Assembly (NCBI RefSeq): GCF_009295825.1
Contig: NZ_WHKF01000003.1
Span: 124,001 to 188,000, forward strand
DNA: 64,000 bases
DNA from: Marinifilum sp. N1E240
Lineage (GTDB): Bacteria > Bacteroidota > Bacteroidia > Bacteroidales > Marinifilaceae
Direction of reading: 5' to 3'
Below, in pieces: positions 26,997 through 35,096 of this stretch (positions within the stretch are counted from its first letter, which is position 1; each line of letters opens with the position of its first letter). Under the pieces are notes generated by a model, which was not told the DNA's origin, did no database searches, and was given only the letters and a program-made list of their open reading frames with translations. Both the position numbers and the translations under genes were made by a program.

Positions 26997-28700
26997 TTAT
27001 TGATTCCAGAGGTGTTCATTAATCATAGATAACAATAAATCTCTTTTAATAGGCTTACTAATATAGTCGTCCAAACCTTCATTCAATGCTTTCATTTGAT
27101 CATAACTCGAAGCATATGCAGTTTGGGCAATAATTTTCAATTTAGGTTTAAATTGTCTTATTTCACGAGAGGCTTGGTAACCATCCATATCTGGCAGTTG
27201 GATGTCCATTAGTACCAAATCGACAAATTTAGTGGATACAATTTGGACAGCTTTTTGACCTGTTTCTGCAAATATTAAATTAGCACCTGTATTTAAAAGT
27301 ACTTCTTTAACATATTCCATATTATAAAAATCATCTTCAACGATTAAAATGGTTTTGTCCTTAAATAAGTACGATTCTGTTTCATTAATTACCTTAATTG
27401 ATTTTGGCAAGGAATTCATTAATTTAGATGGAAAGGTAAAAGAGAATTTACTGCCCTTGTCTAATTCTGATTCCAGGAATATTTCACCACCTACCAAATT
27501 TACTAAACCTTTAACAATTGACAAACCCAATCCCGTACCTCCAATAGATCTATTTACAACATATTCCAATTGCATGAAACGATCAAATACAACATTTTGT
27601 TTATCCCTAGGAATACCAATACCTGTATCAGATACATAAAACATAAGTTTATCATCACCTACTTGTTCATAACCGAATTCTATAGTCCCGGTATCTGTAA
27701 ATTTAAAGGCATTAGTGATAAGGTTAACAAAAATCTGTTTCAACTTAATTTTATCTGTTATAATTAGTTTTCCTAACAAATCATTATTATACTTCATACG
27801 AAACTGAATATGCTGTTTATCATATTGCAACTGATAGTTTTTAAATTGCGAATTAATTTCATTAAATAAATCAAGAAGGTCGAATTCTTCCAAATTTACA
27901 GTTAATTCACCCGATTCAATTTTAGCAATATCCAGAATATCATTAATAATATCAAGCAAATCATCACATCGCTGATCAATTATTTTAGTAAATCTTTTGA
28001 GTCTAACTTCATCTGAGTGGTTTTCAACCAATAATCCAGAAAAGCCTTTTATAGCATTCATTGGGGTCCGAATCTCATGGCTCATGTTTTGTAAAAAGGC
28101 TGTTTTAAGATTGTCGCTTTCTTCCGCACGTTCTTTTGCCTGTAATAACTCCATCTCAAGTTTTTTTCTACGACTTATATCGGTTGCTGCTATAAAGCAA
28201 TTATTTTCTTTTACAACCCCCGAAAGATAAACATAAGTTTTCAAATCACCATTGACTGATAAGTTTACTTCACAGCTTTCTGTAGTTAAACTAATAAATA
28301 TTTTTTCGATAAAATTATTAAAAACAACTTTTGAGCTATCGGATACAAATAAATCAAAACGACAATTTTGCAAGAATAAACGCTCCTTCCCGAGCAAATT
28401 TGCCCCCTCAAAATTCAGTTCAACTATTTTACCATTTCTTGTTAGTGTAAAATAACCTACTGGGGCAAAGTCATACAATTCGAAGAATTTTTCAGAAGCT
28501 TGTTCTGCATGTTCTTTTGCTAATAATAACTCTTCGTTCTGCAATTCCAATTCTACTTGATGTACCTGCAATTCATGTATCAGTTTTAACCTATCAGCTT
28601 CCGAAAGTTGTCCTTTGGCTTCAAATCGTTTTTGTTTCAGCAAGCCTTCTGCTTTTTCACGAAGTTTTTCAGATCCTGATTTTTGATTTGATTTTTTCAT
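26997..28700 (-). CDS. Hybrid sensor histidine kinase with C-terminal receiver
   Basis: A 567-residue cytoplasmic hybrid kinase. It starts with a coiled coil rich in QVELELQNEELL (residues 35-70), then a PAS domain (about 70-180), HisKA with phospho-accepting His in SHEIRTPMNAI (about 208), HATPase with G1 box DTGIGIP and G2 GGTGLGLSIVKG, and a receiver domain with acceptor Asp in VLMDIQLPD (about 498). There is no membrane segment, so input is internal, perhaps through the PAS domain. It lies 44 bases downstream of the CheB-CheR-PAS gene on the same strand and probably works with it. Confidence 0.93.
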   Translation of the reverse strand: MKKSNQKSGSEKLREKAEGLLKQKRFEAKGQLSEADRLKLIHELQVHQVELELQNEELLLAKEHAEQASEKFFELYDFAPVGYFTLTRNGKIVELNFEGANLLGKERLFLQNCRFDLFVSDSSKVVFNNFIEKIFISLTTESCEVNLSVNGDLKTYVYLSGVVKENNCFIAATDISRRKKLEMELLQAKERAEESDNLKTAFLQNMSHEIRTPMNAIKGFSGLLVENHSDEVRLKRFTKIIDQRCDDLLDIINDILDIAKIESGELTVNLEEFDLLDLFNEINSQFKNYQLQYDKQHIQFRMKYNNDLLGKLIITDKIKLKQIFVNLITNAFKFTDTGTIEFGYEQVGDDKLMFYVSDTGIGIPRDKQNVVFDRFMQLEYVVNRSIGGTGLGLSIVKGLVNLVGGEIFLESELDKGSKFSFTFPSKLMNSLPKSIKVINETESYLFKDKTILIVEDDFYNMEYVKEVLLNTGANLIFAETGQKAVQIVSTKFVDLVLMDIQLPDMDGYQASREIRQFKPKLKIIAQTAYASSYDQMKALNEGLDDYISKPIKRDLLLSMINEHLWNQ

Positions 28701-28744
28701 AATAACATATTATTATAAACATTAACTGATCACGATTACTATAC

Positions 28745-31357
28745 TTAATTATTTAAATTTTTGCTTAAAGCCACATTGGCTTCTTTAAGTTCAAATTCTA
28801 ACTTTTTATATGTAGTAATATCATTAAAAGTAATTACCAAACCATCAATACGATCATCAATTGTTCTATACGGCATTATGCGAACATTATACCACTTTCC
28901 ACTAATCGTGGTAATTGCTTTTTCGATTGAGACAAGTGTTTTAAGAACCTTACGGGCATGAGTATCAATATCAGGATATTGTAAATCGGTAACTAAATCG
29001 GTAAAAGGACGACCAATGTCAGTATTTCTAAGTTTAAATATATCAGTCATCGGATCGGTAAAACGTCGAATATTCAATTCTTTATCTAGAAAAAGAGTAG
29101 CAATTTCTGTACTATTAAGCAGGTTTATCATATCGTTATTAGCCTGCACAAAATCGTTCACTTTGCTTTGTAGTTCAATATTAACAGTTTGAAGTTCTTC
29201 GTTTAAACTCTGCATCTCTTCTTTCGAAGTGGTAAGCTCTTCGTTAGTTGACTGAAGTTCTTCGTTTGTTGACTGAAGCTCTTCGTTTGTCGATTTTAAT
29301 TCTTCTTGCGATGTTTGCATTTCTTCACGGGTACTTTGTAGTTCTTCAAAAGTTCGCTGCAATTCCAGCTCAACCTCTTTTTGTTTCGAATTTGAAGTTG
29401 GTTTTCCGGACTTTAATTTCGAACTCTTAGTTTCAGCCACTGGTATCACATCATTAAAAACTAAAATAATCATTCCCCTTACCGATTCAGGAGCTTCAAT
29501 ACGCTGTATGATTACATCAACAAATAAAGGATCTCCACCTGTTTCAATTTTTACATTCTTTAAATTTACTTCTTTATAGTCTTGTTGAGCTTTTCGAAAA
29601 GCAGAAGGTAACTCGTTTCGTAATCCTTCACGTGCCATCGCATAAATATTCCAGTTGGCTTTCCCTGCAACTGGTTCAAGATATTTTCCTGTTCTACCGG
29701 TAATATAGATAATATCACCATCTTCATTTACAAGTACACTAACAGGTGTAAAGCGCTGAAGTAATATATTATAGGTTATGGTTTGAATATTTTCGTTAAT
29801 CTTAACAGGTCTATTTTTCGACGCACTTTGGGTTTTATTATAATAAAAAGAACTTGGAAAATCTGAAAGTTCTGTTGTGCTTGTATTTGATAAACATTTA
29901 TAAATTTTAAGTTTCGGATCAAGTTCTTTAAAGCCATGCTTAATATTACCAAGAGTTTCCGAATTCCCTAAAAGCATAATTCCACCAAGGTTGAGACTAT
30001 AATTAAATAGAAGCAACAGCTTTTTTTGCAATTCGGGCTCCATATAAATAAGCATATTACGACACGAAATAAAGTCTAGTTTTGTAAACGGCGGGTCTTT
30101 AATTACATTTTGCGGAGCAAAAACAACCATTTCGCGTATTGTATTATTTATCTTGTATCCATCTCCTTCTACTGTGAAATACCTACTCAGTCGTTCAGGA
30201 TTTACATCGTTTGAAATATTAGAGGCAAATAGTCCTTTTCTAGCTTTCTCTATGGCATCATTATCTATGTCTGTAGCAAATATTTGTAAAGTTAAATTTT
30301 TAGGATTTTTCAGCCTTCCCATCACTTCTTTAAAAAGGATAGCCAGAGAATATGCTTCTTCTCCTGTTGAACATCCCGGTATCCAGGCACGCATCACGTG
30401 CCCATCAGGCAGATCATCGAACAAATCTAGAAGAATACTTTGTTTCAGTTTTTCCCATACTGTAGTATCACGGAAAAATCCGGTAACACCTATTAACAGC
30501 TCTTTAAAAAGAAGATCTATCTCTTTAGGGTTTTCTTGCAAAAAGCGAACATAGCTATGTATTTTTGTCAACTGATGAATTCCTTTCCGTCTCTCGATTC
30601 GGCGAAATAAAGTATTTTTCTTATACTGCGAGAAGTCATGACCGGTTTGCTCCCGTAACAAAATAATTATTTTATCGAGATCACTTTTTGTTTTCCTATC
30701 TATAACTTTATCTGTTTTTACAGATGAATTATAATTTATAAAATTTATAAGTTTAACAGGCAATTCCTTAGCACTAGCCACAATATCAACATTAACAGCC
30801 TCCATTGCACTTCGCGGCATTCCATCAAATTTTGCATCAATAGGATCTTGTACTAAAGTGATCCCTTTTTTTTCCTTTAATGCTTTTAATCCCAAGCTAC
30901 CATCAGTCCCCATGCCAGATAATATTATTCCTATACTTTTTTCTTGTCTATCATCAGCCAATGATTTAAAAAAGATATCAACAGGCAACCGTAATCCTCG
31001 AGATTCAATAGAATCAAACAAATGCAGGTAACCATTTAGTATAGAAAGGCTTTTATTAGGTGGTATCACGTAAACACAATTAGGTTTAACCTTAAGATGG
31101 TCACTAGCCTGAGTGACCTTCATTTTGGTAATTCGTTGTAATAGTTCAGGCATAATCCCTGGCTGATTTGGATCAAGATGCTGAATTACAATAAATGCCA
31201 TACCATTATCTGAAGGAGTATTGGTAAAAAACTGTTCTAATGCTTCCAATCCTCCGGCCGAAGCTCCAATTCCAACAATCGGAAACTCTAACTGATTAGA
31301 TTTCATCATCTTATTTTTCCCGACGTTATCTATTTGCACAAGTTTTTTACTCTTCAT
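28745..31357 (-). CDS. CheB-CheR fusion protein with coiled coil and C-terminal PAS domain
   Basis: An 870-residue protein. Residues 25-210 form a CheB methylesterase domain with Ser33 in GIGASAGG, His60 in VIQHLDP and Asp in SGMGTDGS. Residues 225-490 form a CheR methyltransferase (RRIERRKGI, TGFFRD, SAM motif PGCSTGEEAYSLA). A PAS-like region follows, then a long coiled coil with heptad-like STNEELQ repeats (about residues 655-730), then a second PAS domain. No CheB receiver domain is present and no chemoreceptor gene is nearby. Such fusions act in signalling outside chemotaxis. An alternative start exists at 31309 or 31306. Confidence 0.92.
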   Translation of the reverse strand: MKSKKLVQIDNVGKNKMMKSNQLEFPIVGIGASAGGLEALEQFFTNTPSDNGMAFIVIQHLDPNQPGIMPELLQRITKMKVTQASDHLKVKPNCVYVIPPNKSLSILNGYLHLFDSIESRGLRLPVDIFFKSLADDRQEKSIGIILSGMGTDGSLGLKALKEKKGITLVQDPIDAKFDGMPRSAMEAVNVDIVASAKELPVKLINFINYNSSVKTDKVIDRKTKSDLDKIIILLREQTGHDFSQYKKNTLFRRIERRKGIHQLTKIHSYVRFLQENPKEIDLLFKELLIGVTGFFRDTTVWEKLKQSILLDLFDDLPDGHVMRAWIPGCSTGEEAYSLAILFKEVMGRLKNPKNLTLQIFATDIDNDAIEKARKGLFASNISNDVNPERLSRYFTVEGDGYKINNTIREMVVFAPQNVIKDPPFTKLDFISCRNMLIYMEPELQKKLLLLFNYSLNLGGIMLLGNSETLGNIKHGFKELDPKLKIYKCLSNTSTTELSDFPSSFYYNKTQSASKNRPVKINENIQTITYNILLQRFTPVSVLVNEDGDIIYITGRTGKYLEPVAGKANWNIYAMAREGLRNELPSAFRKAQQDYKEVNLKNVKIETGGDPLFVDVIIQRIEAPESVRGMIILVFNDVIPVAETKSSKLKSGKPTSNSKQKEVELELQRTFEELQSTREEMQTSQEELKSTNEELQSTNEELQSTNEELTTSKEEMQSLNEELQTVNIELQSKVNDFVQANNDMINLLNSTEIATLFLDKELNIRRFTDPMTDIFKLRNTDIGRPFTDLVTDLQYPDIDTHARKVLKTLVSIEKAITTISGKWYNVRIMPYRTIDDRIDGLVITFNDITTYKKLEFELKEANVALSKNLNN
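29237..29299 (-). repeat. Three tandem 21-bp units in the CheB-CheR coiled coil
   Basis: Units at 29237-29257, 29258-29278 and 29279-29299 encode the repeated heptad STNEELQ on the minus strand. They lie within the coiled-coil linker. Confidence 0.8.
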
Positions 31358-31385
31358 TATAAAAGTTTAATTAAAAAATCATAAT

Positions 31386-31393
31386 CAAAGTTA
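31386..31393 (-). promoter_or_regulatory. -7 box TAACTTTG upstream of CheB-CheR gene
   Basis: The complement of 31386-31393 reads TAACTTTG, 28 bases before the first ATG. No good -33 partner was found. Confidence 0.45.
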
Positions 31394-31690
31394 CAATCAA
31401 TTTTTGTGTAATCCATTAACCAATTATTGAAATAATTCTTTAGAATTAAGCAAATTGAGAAATTATTGACTACAAAATGAGACTTATATAAAAAATAACA
31501 CTTAAATACTTATACGAACTGTATCTTAACTAAAGAAAAAAATACTATAGGATACTATCAACATATTCTTTTAAACAATTTTAATTTACTTAACACTCAA
31601 AACAGACATAATAATTGAATTTCCAACAAAAAACTCAATTCCCAAACTCTTTTTTTCACGGCTAAGATTCGCTTTTAAAAAAATTCCCCT

Positions 31691-31698
31691 TACCTTTG
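31691..31698 (+). promoter_or_regulatory. -7 box TACCTTTG of the arsR operon
   Basis: TACCTTTG is an exact TAnnTTTG match, 28 bases before the arsR ATG. The -33 region has only TTCG at about 31668, a weak match, which fits a regulated promoter. Confidence 0.6.
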
Positions 31699-31723
31699 TT
31701 TCGTAGTTTTACGAAATACGAAA
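31699..31723 (+). promoter_or_regulatory. Putative ArsR operator
   Basis: A perfect dyad TTTCGTA-GTTT-TACGAAA (31699-31716) is followed directly by a third half-site TACGAAA (31717-31723). It lies between the -7 box and the arsR ATG, where a bound repressor would block RNA polymerase. Confidence 0.65.
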
Positions 31724-31726
31724 CAT

Positions 31727-32032
31727 ATGGAAGAAGTTAAAGAGTTTTATTCCGTTGATGAGAAACAGATGGCAAGATTTGCCAAAGCACTGTCGCACCC
31801 GGTAAGGGTATACATTTGCGATATCTTGTCGAAACAATCTTGTTGTTACAGTGGCGATTTGGCTGCAGAAGTACCAATCGCACGTTCTACCCTATCGCAA
31901 CATCTTAAAGAATTAAAAAACTCAGGTTTGATTCAAGGAGAAATTAATCCTCCAAAAATCAAATATTGCTTAAATAAGGAGAACTGGGCACAAGCTCAAC
32001 AACTGTTCAACAACTTTTTTAAACAAAAGTAG
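31727..32032 (+). CDS. ArsR-family metalloregulator
   Basis: A 101-residue winged-helix repressor. The HTH covers about residues 43-65 (SGDLAAEVPIARSTLSQHLKELKNSG), and the wing follows. Possible ligand cysteines are Cys31, the vicinal pair Cys39-Cys40 in KQSCCYSG, and Cys81; the classical ELCVCDL arsenic motif is absent. The vicinal pair next to the recognition helix suits trivalent arsenic or another thiophilic ligand, but this is inference. A dyad operator lies directly upstream, so autoregulation is likely. It is the first gene of a series of thiol and permease genes on the same strand. Confidence 0.9.
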   Translation: MEEVKEFYSVDEKQMARFAKALSHPVRVYICDILSKQSCCYSGDLAAEVPIARSTLSQHLKELKNSGLIQGEINPPKIKYCLNKENWAQAQQLFNNFFKQK

Positions 32033-32107
32033 ATAGATGAAAGGAGAATACAATTCTCACTTTATCAAATCATTAATACAATACTATTAACTCAAACAAG
32101 AAATAAT

Positions 32108-32344
32108 ATGGAAATTAAAGTATTAGGTCCGGGATGCAAAAAATGCAACACATTAGCTGAAGCAACAAACAAAGCTATTGGCGAATTGGCAATAGAGGCT
32201 AATGTTGAGAAAATTGATGATATGGTTAAAATTTTATCTTATGGTGTAATGTCTACTCCTGCCTTGGTAATCAACGAAAAAGTTGTTTTTAGCGGCAAAG
32301 TACCTTCTGTATCAGAAATTAAAGAGATTATTCAAAACGCATAA
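32108..32344 (+). CDS. Small thioredoxin-family protein (redox-active disulfide protein)
   Basis: A 78-residue protein of the TM0996/MTH895-type thioredoxin family, much shorter than TrxA. The active site is GPGCKKC (Cys10, Cys13), and the cis-Pro loop is MSTPALVIN. There is no signal peptide, so it acts in the cytoplasm. It begins 75 bases after arsR and 11 bases before the ArsF-like gene. Its likely role is to supply or receive electrons for the downstream membrane protein. It may correspond to ArsE of ArsEFG-type systems, but that name is not proven by sequence. Confidence 0.85.
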   Translation: MEIKVLGPGCKKCNTLAEATNKAIGELAIEANVEKIDDMVKILSYGVMSTPALVINEKVVFSGKVPSVSEIKEIIQNA

Positions 32345-32355
32345 AACCCCAAACA

Positions 32356-32823
32356 ATGAAACACATTATAACATTAAGCATTCTCGCTTTAGGATTAAGC
32401 TTTGGAGCTTGCCAATCAAATACAAAAAAAGAAACGGCAAAAGCAGAACAATCAACTACGTGCAAAAGTGATTGTACAAAATGTGAGAAAACATCAGAAA
32501 CCAAATTGGCTTCAAACCAAACTGAGGCGGGCATTTACTATTTCCATGGCGACAGAAGATGCAAAACCTGTAAAGCTGTTGGTGGCAAAGCAAAAGAAGT
32601 TGCAGAAAGCCTAAATGTAAAATTCTACGATATTAATTTCGATTTGGAAGAAAACAAAGAATTAGCAAAGAAGTTCCAAGCAAGTAGTTCTGGTCTTTAC
32701 ATTAAAAGTGCTAAATCTGGAGATATTGAGGACCTAACAACTTTCGCATTTCGTAATGCAATAAACGACACTCCTGCTTACGTGGAGAAATTACAAACTG
32801 TAATTAAAGCAGAACTTCAATAG
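32356..32823 (+). CDS. ArsF-like thioredoxin-fold lipoprotein
   Basis: A 155-residue exported lipoprotein with lipobox SFGAC (Cys19). A cysteine cluster CKSDCTKC (Cys36, Cys40, Cys43) follows, then a thioredoxin-like domain with the motif YYFHGDRRCKTC (Cys69, Cys72). This motif matches the family I know as nitrophenyl compound nitroreductase subunit ArsF. The cysteine cluster could bind a thiophilic metal or metalloid. It sits between the small thioredoxin gene and the ArsG-like gene (7 bases apart). The enzymatic name is from family memory; activity here is untested. Confidence 0.75.
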   Translation: MKHIITLSILALGLSFGACQSNTKKETAKAEQSTTCKSDCTKCEKTSETKLASNQTEAGIYYFHGDRRCKTCKAVGGKAKEVAESLNVKFYDINFDLEENKELAKKFQASSSGLYIKSAKSGDIEDLTTFAFRNAINDTPAYVEKLQTVIKAELQ

Positions 32824-32830
32824 ATTGTAA

Positions 32831-33535
32831 ATGGATTACTTAGATCAATTACTTGCGCAAAGCAATTTTCCAATATTTTCAGCTTTCCTACTAGGTTTAA
32901 TGACTGCCATTAGTCCTTGTCCATTGGCTACGAATATTACTGCAACAGCATATATCAGTAAGAATTTAGGCAATAAAAGAAGAATTTTCTTCAATGGTTT
33001 GATTTATACTTTGGGTAGAGCAATTAGCTACACTGCTGTAGGAACAATTCTATTTTTTGGAGCCAGTAAATTCGATATTTCCAGTTTCTTTCACACTTAC
33101 GGAGAAAGATTGCTAGGTCCATTATTGATTATTATTGGAATATTCATGCTGGATTTAATTTCGATCAATTTCCCAGGAGTTGGAAATTTAACGGAGAAAT
33201 TAAACGGAGAGAAAATCCGTGGTAAATATTGGGGTGCCTTACTTATGGGGATGATATTCGCACTGGCTTTTTGTCCATATAGCGGCGTACTTTATTTCGG
33301 CATGCTAATTCCACTCACAATTTCACAAACTGATGGATTAATACTACCCATTGTTTTTGCAATTGCAACAGGATTGCCTGTAATTATCATAGCTTATTTA
33401 TTAGCTTTTACCCTTTCGGGAGTAGGTAATTTTTACAATAAAGTAAAAAGTTTCGAGTACTGGTTTAGAAAAATCGCTGCTGTCATTTTTATTCTTGCAG
33501 GCTTATATTTTACTTACATATTTTTCATTCAATAA
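32831..33535 (+). CDS. ArsG-like / CcdA-DsbD-type membrane protein
   Basis: A 234-residue inner-membrane protein with six helices, like CcdA and the membrane part of DsbD. Two intramembrane cysteines are present: Cys30 in AISPCPLA (helix 1) and Cys148 in LAFCPYSG (helix 4). That arrangement moves reducing power across the membrane in CcdA/DsbD. The closest family I recognise is the ArsG aromatic aminoarsenical efflux permease. Whether it exports arsenicals or relays electrons from the upstream thioredoxin to the ArsF-like lipoprotein cannot be decided from sequence. Confidence 0.8.
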   Translation: MDYLDQLLAQSNFPIFSAFLLGLMTAISPCPLATNITATAYISKNLGNKRRIFFNGLIYTLGRAISYTAVGTILFFGASKFDISSFFHTYGERLLGPLLIIIGIFMLDLISINFPGVGNLTEKLNGEKIRGKYWGALLMGMIFALAFCPYSGVLYFGMLIPLTISQTDGLILPIVFAIATGLPVIIIAYLLAFTLSGVGNFYNKVKSFEYWFRKIAAVIFILAGLYFTYIFFIQ

Positions 33536-33551
33536 ATAGATTCGAAAAAAA

Positions 33552-34589
33552 ATGATCAAATCAATTCAACTGACAAATAACAAACAGCTGATATGGATTC
33601 TGTTGTTATTACCAGTTTGGTACATTTTATATATCAACTTACAGAATATTTCAGATTTTATAATTGATGGAATATTCTCTATGCCAAAAGAAGCTCACCT
33701 TACAGAAACTCTTAGGTTCTTTATTTTCGAAGTCCCAAAAGTTTTGCTCCTACTAATTCTAATTATTTTCGGAGTTGGAATAATTCGAAGCTATTTTTCT
33801 CCTGAGAAAACAAGAAAAGCCTTAGCAGGTAAGTCAACTTTCTTTGGAAATGTATCAGCTGCCTTATTAGGAGTTCTAACACCATTCTGTTCCTGTTCTG
33901 CAATTCCTTTATTTTTAGGGTTTGTTGAAGCTGGTGTGCCATTAGGTGTTACTTTTAGTTTCCTGATTGCTGCCCCAATGGTAAACGAGATTGCATTAAT
34001 TATGCTGGTAGGATTATTTGGCTGGAAAACAGCTATTATTTACACCCTTACGGGATTATTAATTGCCATTATCGCTGGTTGGCTTATAGGAGTTTTAAAG
34101 CTCGAAAAATATGTTCAAGAATGGGTTTTTCAAGTTAAAACAGGACAAGTAGAAGGTGATGAAACCAAAATTCCATTTTCTGAAAGAATTAAATCGGGCG
34201 TAGATTCGGTTAAAGAAATTGTTGGAAAAATCTGGTTGTATATAGTTATTGGTGTAGCTATTGGTGCAGGAGCTCATGGTTATGTTCCCGAAGATTTTAT
34301 GGCAACACTTATGGGAAAATCTGCCTGGTATTCGGTGCCTTTATCTATTATTATTGGAATACCAATGTATTCTAATGCTGCGGGAATTATCCCAATTGTA
34401 AGTGTTCTGATAGAAAAGGGAGCATCTTTGGGAACTGCATTAGCATTTATGATGTCAGTAATAGGTTTATCCCTACCTGAAGTAATCATTCTTAAAAAAG
34501 TTTTAAAAATGCCTTTGATATTGGCATTTGTCGGAATTGTAGCATCTGGAATTTTACTAGTCGGATTTATTTTTAACTTTATCTATTAA
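33552..34589 (+). CDS. ArsP-type permease (UPF0718 family)
   Basis: A 345-residue inner-membrane permease with about eight helices. The family motif TPFCSCSAIPLFLGFVEAGVPLG is near residue 113 (read in shorter parts: TPFCSCSAIP), with its cysteine pair used by ArsP to handle trivalent organoarsenicals. A second conserved half has GIPMYSNAAGIIPIV. Members of the family export methylated or aromatic arsenicals, and others are linked to copper or zinc. It starts 16 bases after the ArsG-like gene. The arsR context supports metalloid export. Confidence 0.85.
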   Translation: MIKSIQLTNNKQLIWILLLLPVWYILYINLQNISDFIIDGIFSMPKEAHLTETLRFFIFEVPKVLLLLILIIFGVGIIRSYFSPEKTRKALAGKSTFFGNVSAALLGVLTPFCSCSAIPLFLGFVEAGVPLGVTFSFLIAAPMVNEIALIMLVGLFGWKTAIIYTLTGLLIAIIAGWLIGVLKLEKYVQEWVFQVKTGQVEGDETKIPFSERIKSGVDSVKEIVGKIWLYIVIGVAIGAGAHGYVPEDFMATLMGKSAWYSVPLSIIIGIPMYSNAAGIIPIVSVLIEKGASLGTALAFMMSVIGLSLPEVIILKKVLKMPLILAFVGIVASGILLVGFIFNFIY

Positions 34590-34616
34590 ATAGATATGAG
34601 TTAAGAAATTTCCAGC

Positions 34617-35039
34617 ATGCATAAAAATGCTTCAAATACAAAAATTACTAACCCTGTCGTTTTATTCGACGGGGTTTGTAATTTATGTAACACTTCGGTT
34701 CGCTTTCTTCTTGCCTACAATCGCAAAGAGAACCTACATTTCGCTCCACTTCAATCTGAATATGCACAACAACATCTTAAAGCGTTAAATTTACACAATG
34801 AAGATTTTAGAACTGTCGTTTTCATTGAAAATGGGCTAGTATTCACAAAAAGCACAGCAGCCTTTGAGATTACCAAACATCTGATCTATCCTTGGAAAAT
34901 TATCTATCATTTCAGATTCATACCTAAAAAACTGACCAATTGGGTTTATGATATTATTTCCATTAACCGCTACAAGGTATTCGGCAGAAAAAAAGATTGC
35001 ATGATTCCTAAGCCTGAATGGCAAAATCGCTTTCATTAA
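34617..35039 (+). CDS. DCC-family thiol-disulfide oxidoreductase (DUF393)
   Basis: A 140-residue protein with the family signature VLFDGVCNLCN (Asp18, Cys21, Cys24) and the following FLLAYNRKENLHFAPLQSE segment. It is predicted to be a cytoplasmic thioredoxin-like oxidoreductase. It starts 27 bases after the ArsP-like gene and is the last gene before a strong hairpin, so it belongs to the same unit and extends the run of cysteine-pair proteins. Its partner is unknown. Confidence 0.88.
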   Translation: MHKNASNTKITNPVVLFDGVCNLCNTSVRFLLAYNRKENLHFAPLQSEYAQQHLKALNLHNEDFRTVVFIENGLVFTKSTAAFEITKHLIYPWKIIYHFRFIPKKLTNWVYDIISINRYKVFGRKKDCMIPKPEWQNRFH

Positions 35040-35042
35040 GGC

Positions 35043-35074
35043 ACAAAAAAACCGGAACCATTACGATTCCGGTT
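35043..35074 (-). terminator. Terminator of the phosphofructokinase gene
   Basis: AACCGGAA (35050-35057) pairs with TTCCGGTT (35067-35074). On the minus strand seven T follow. The hairpin also ends the plus-strand arsR unit. Confidence 0.85.
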
Positions 35075-35096
35075 GATAATATTTCCTTGCTCCGAA

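Larger units (their letters stand above)
31358..31726. other. Divergent intergenic region, CheB-CheR gene / arsR
   Basis: An AT-rich gap of 369 bases between divergent genes. It holds a -7 box for each side and the ArsR-type operator next to the arsR start. The middle (about 31400-31660) shows no gene or stable hairpin that I can support. Confidence 0.6.
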
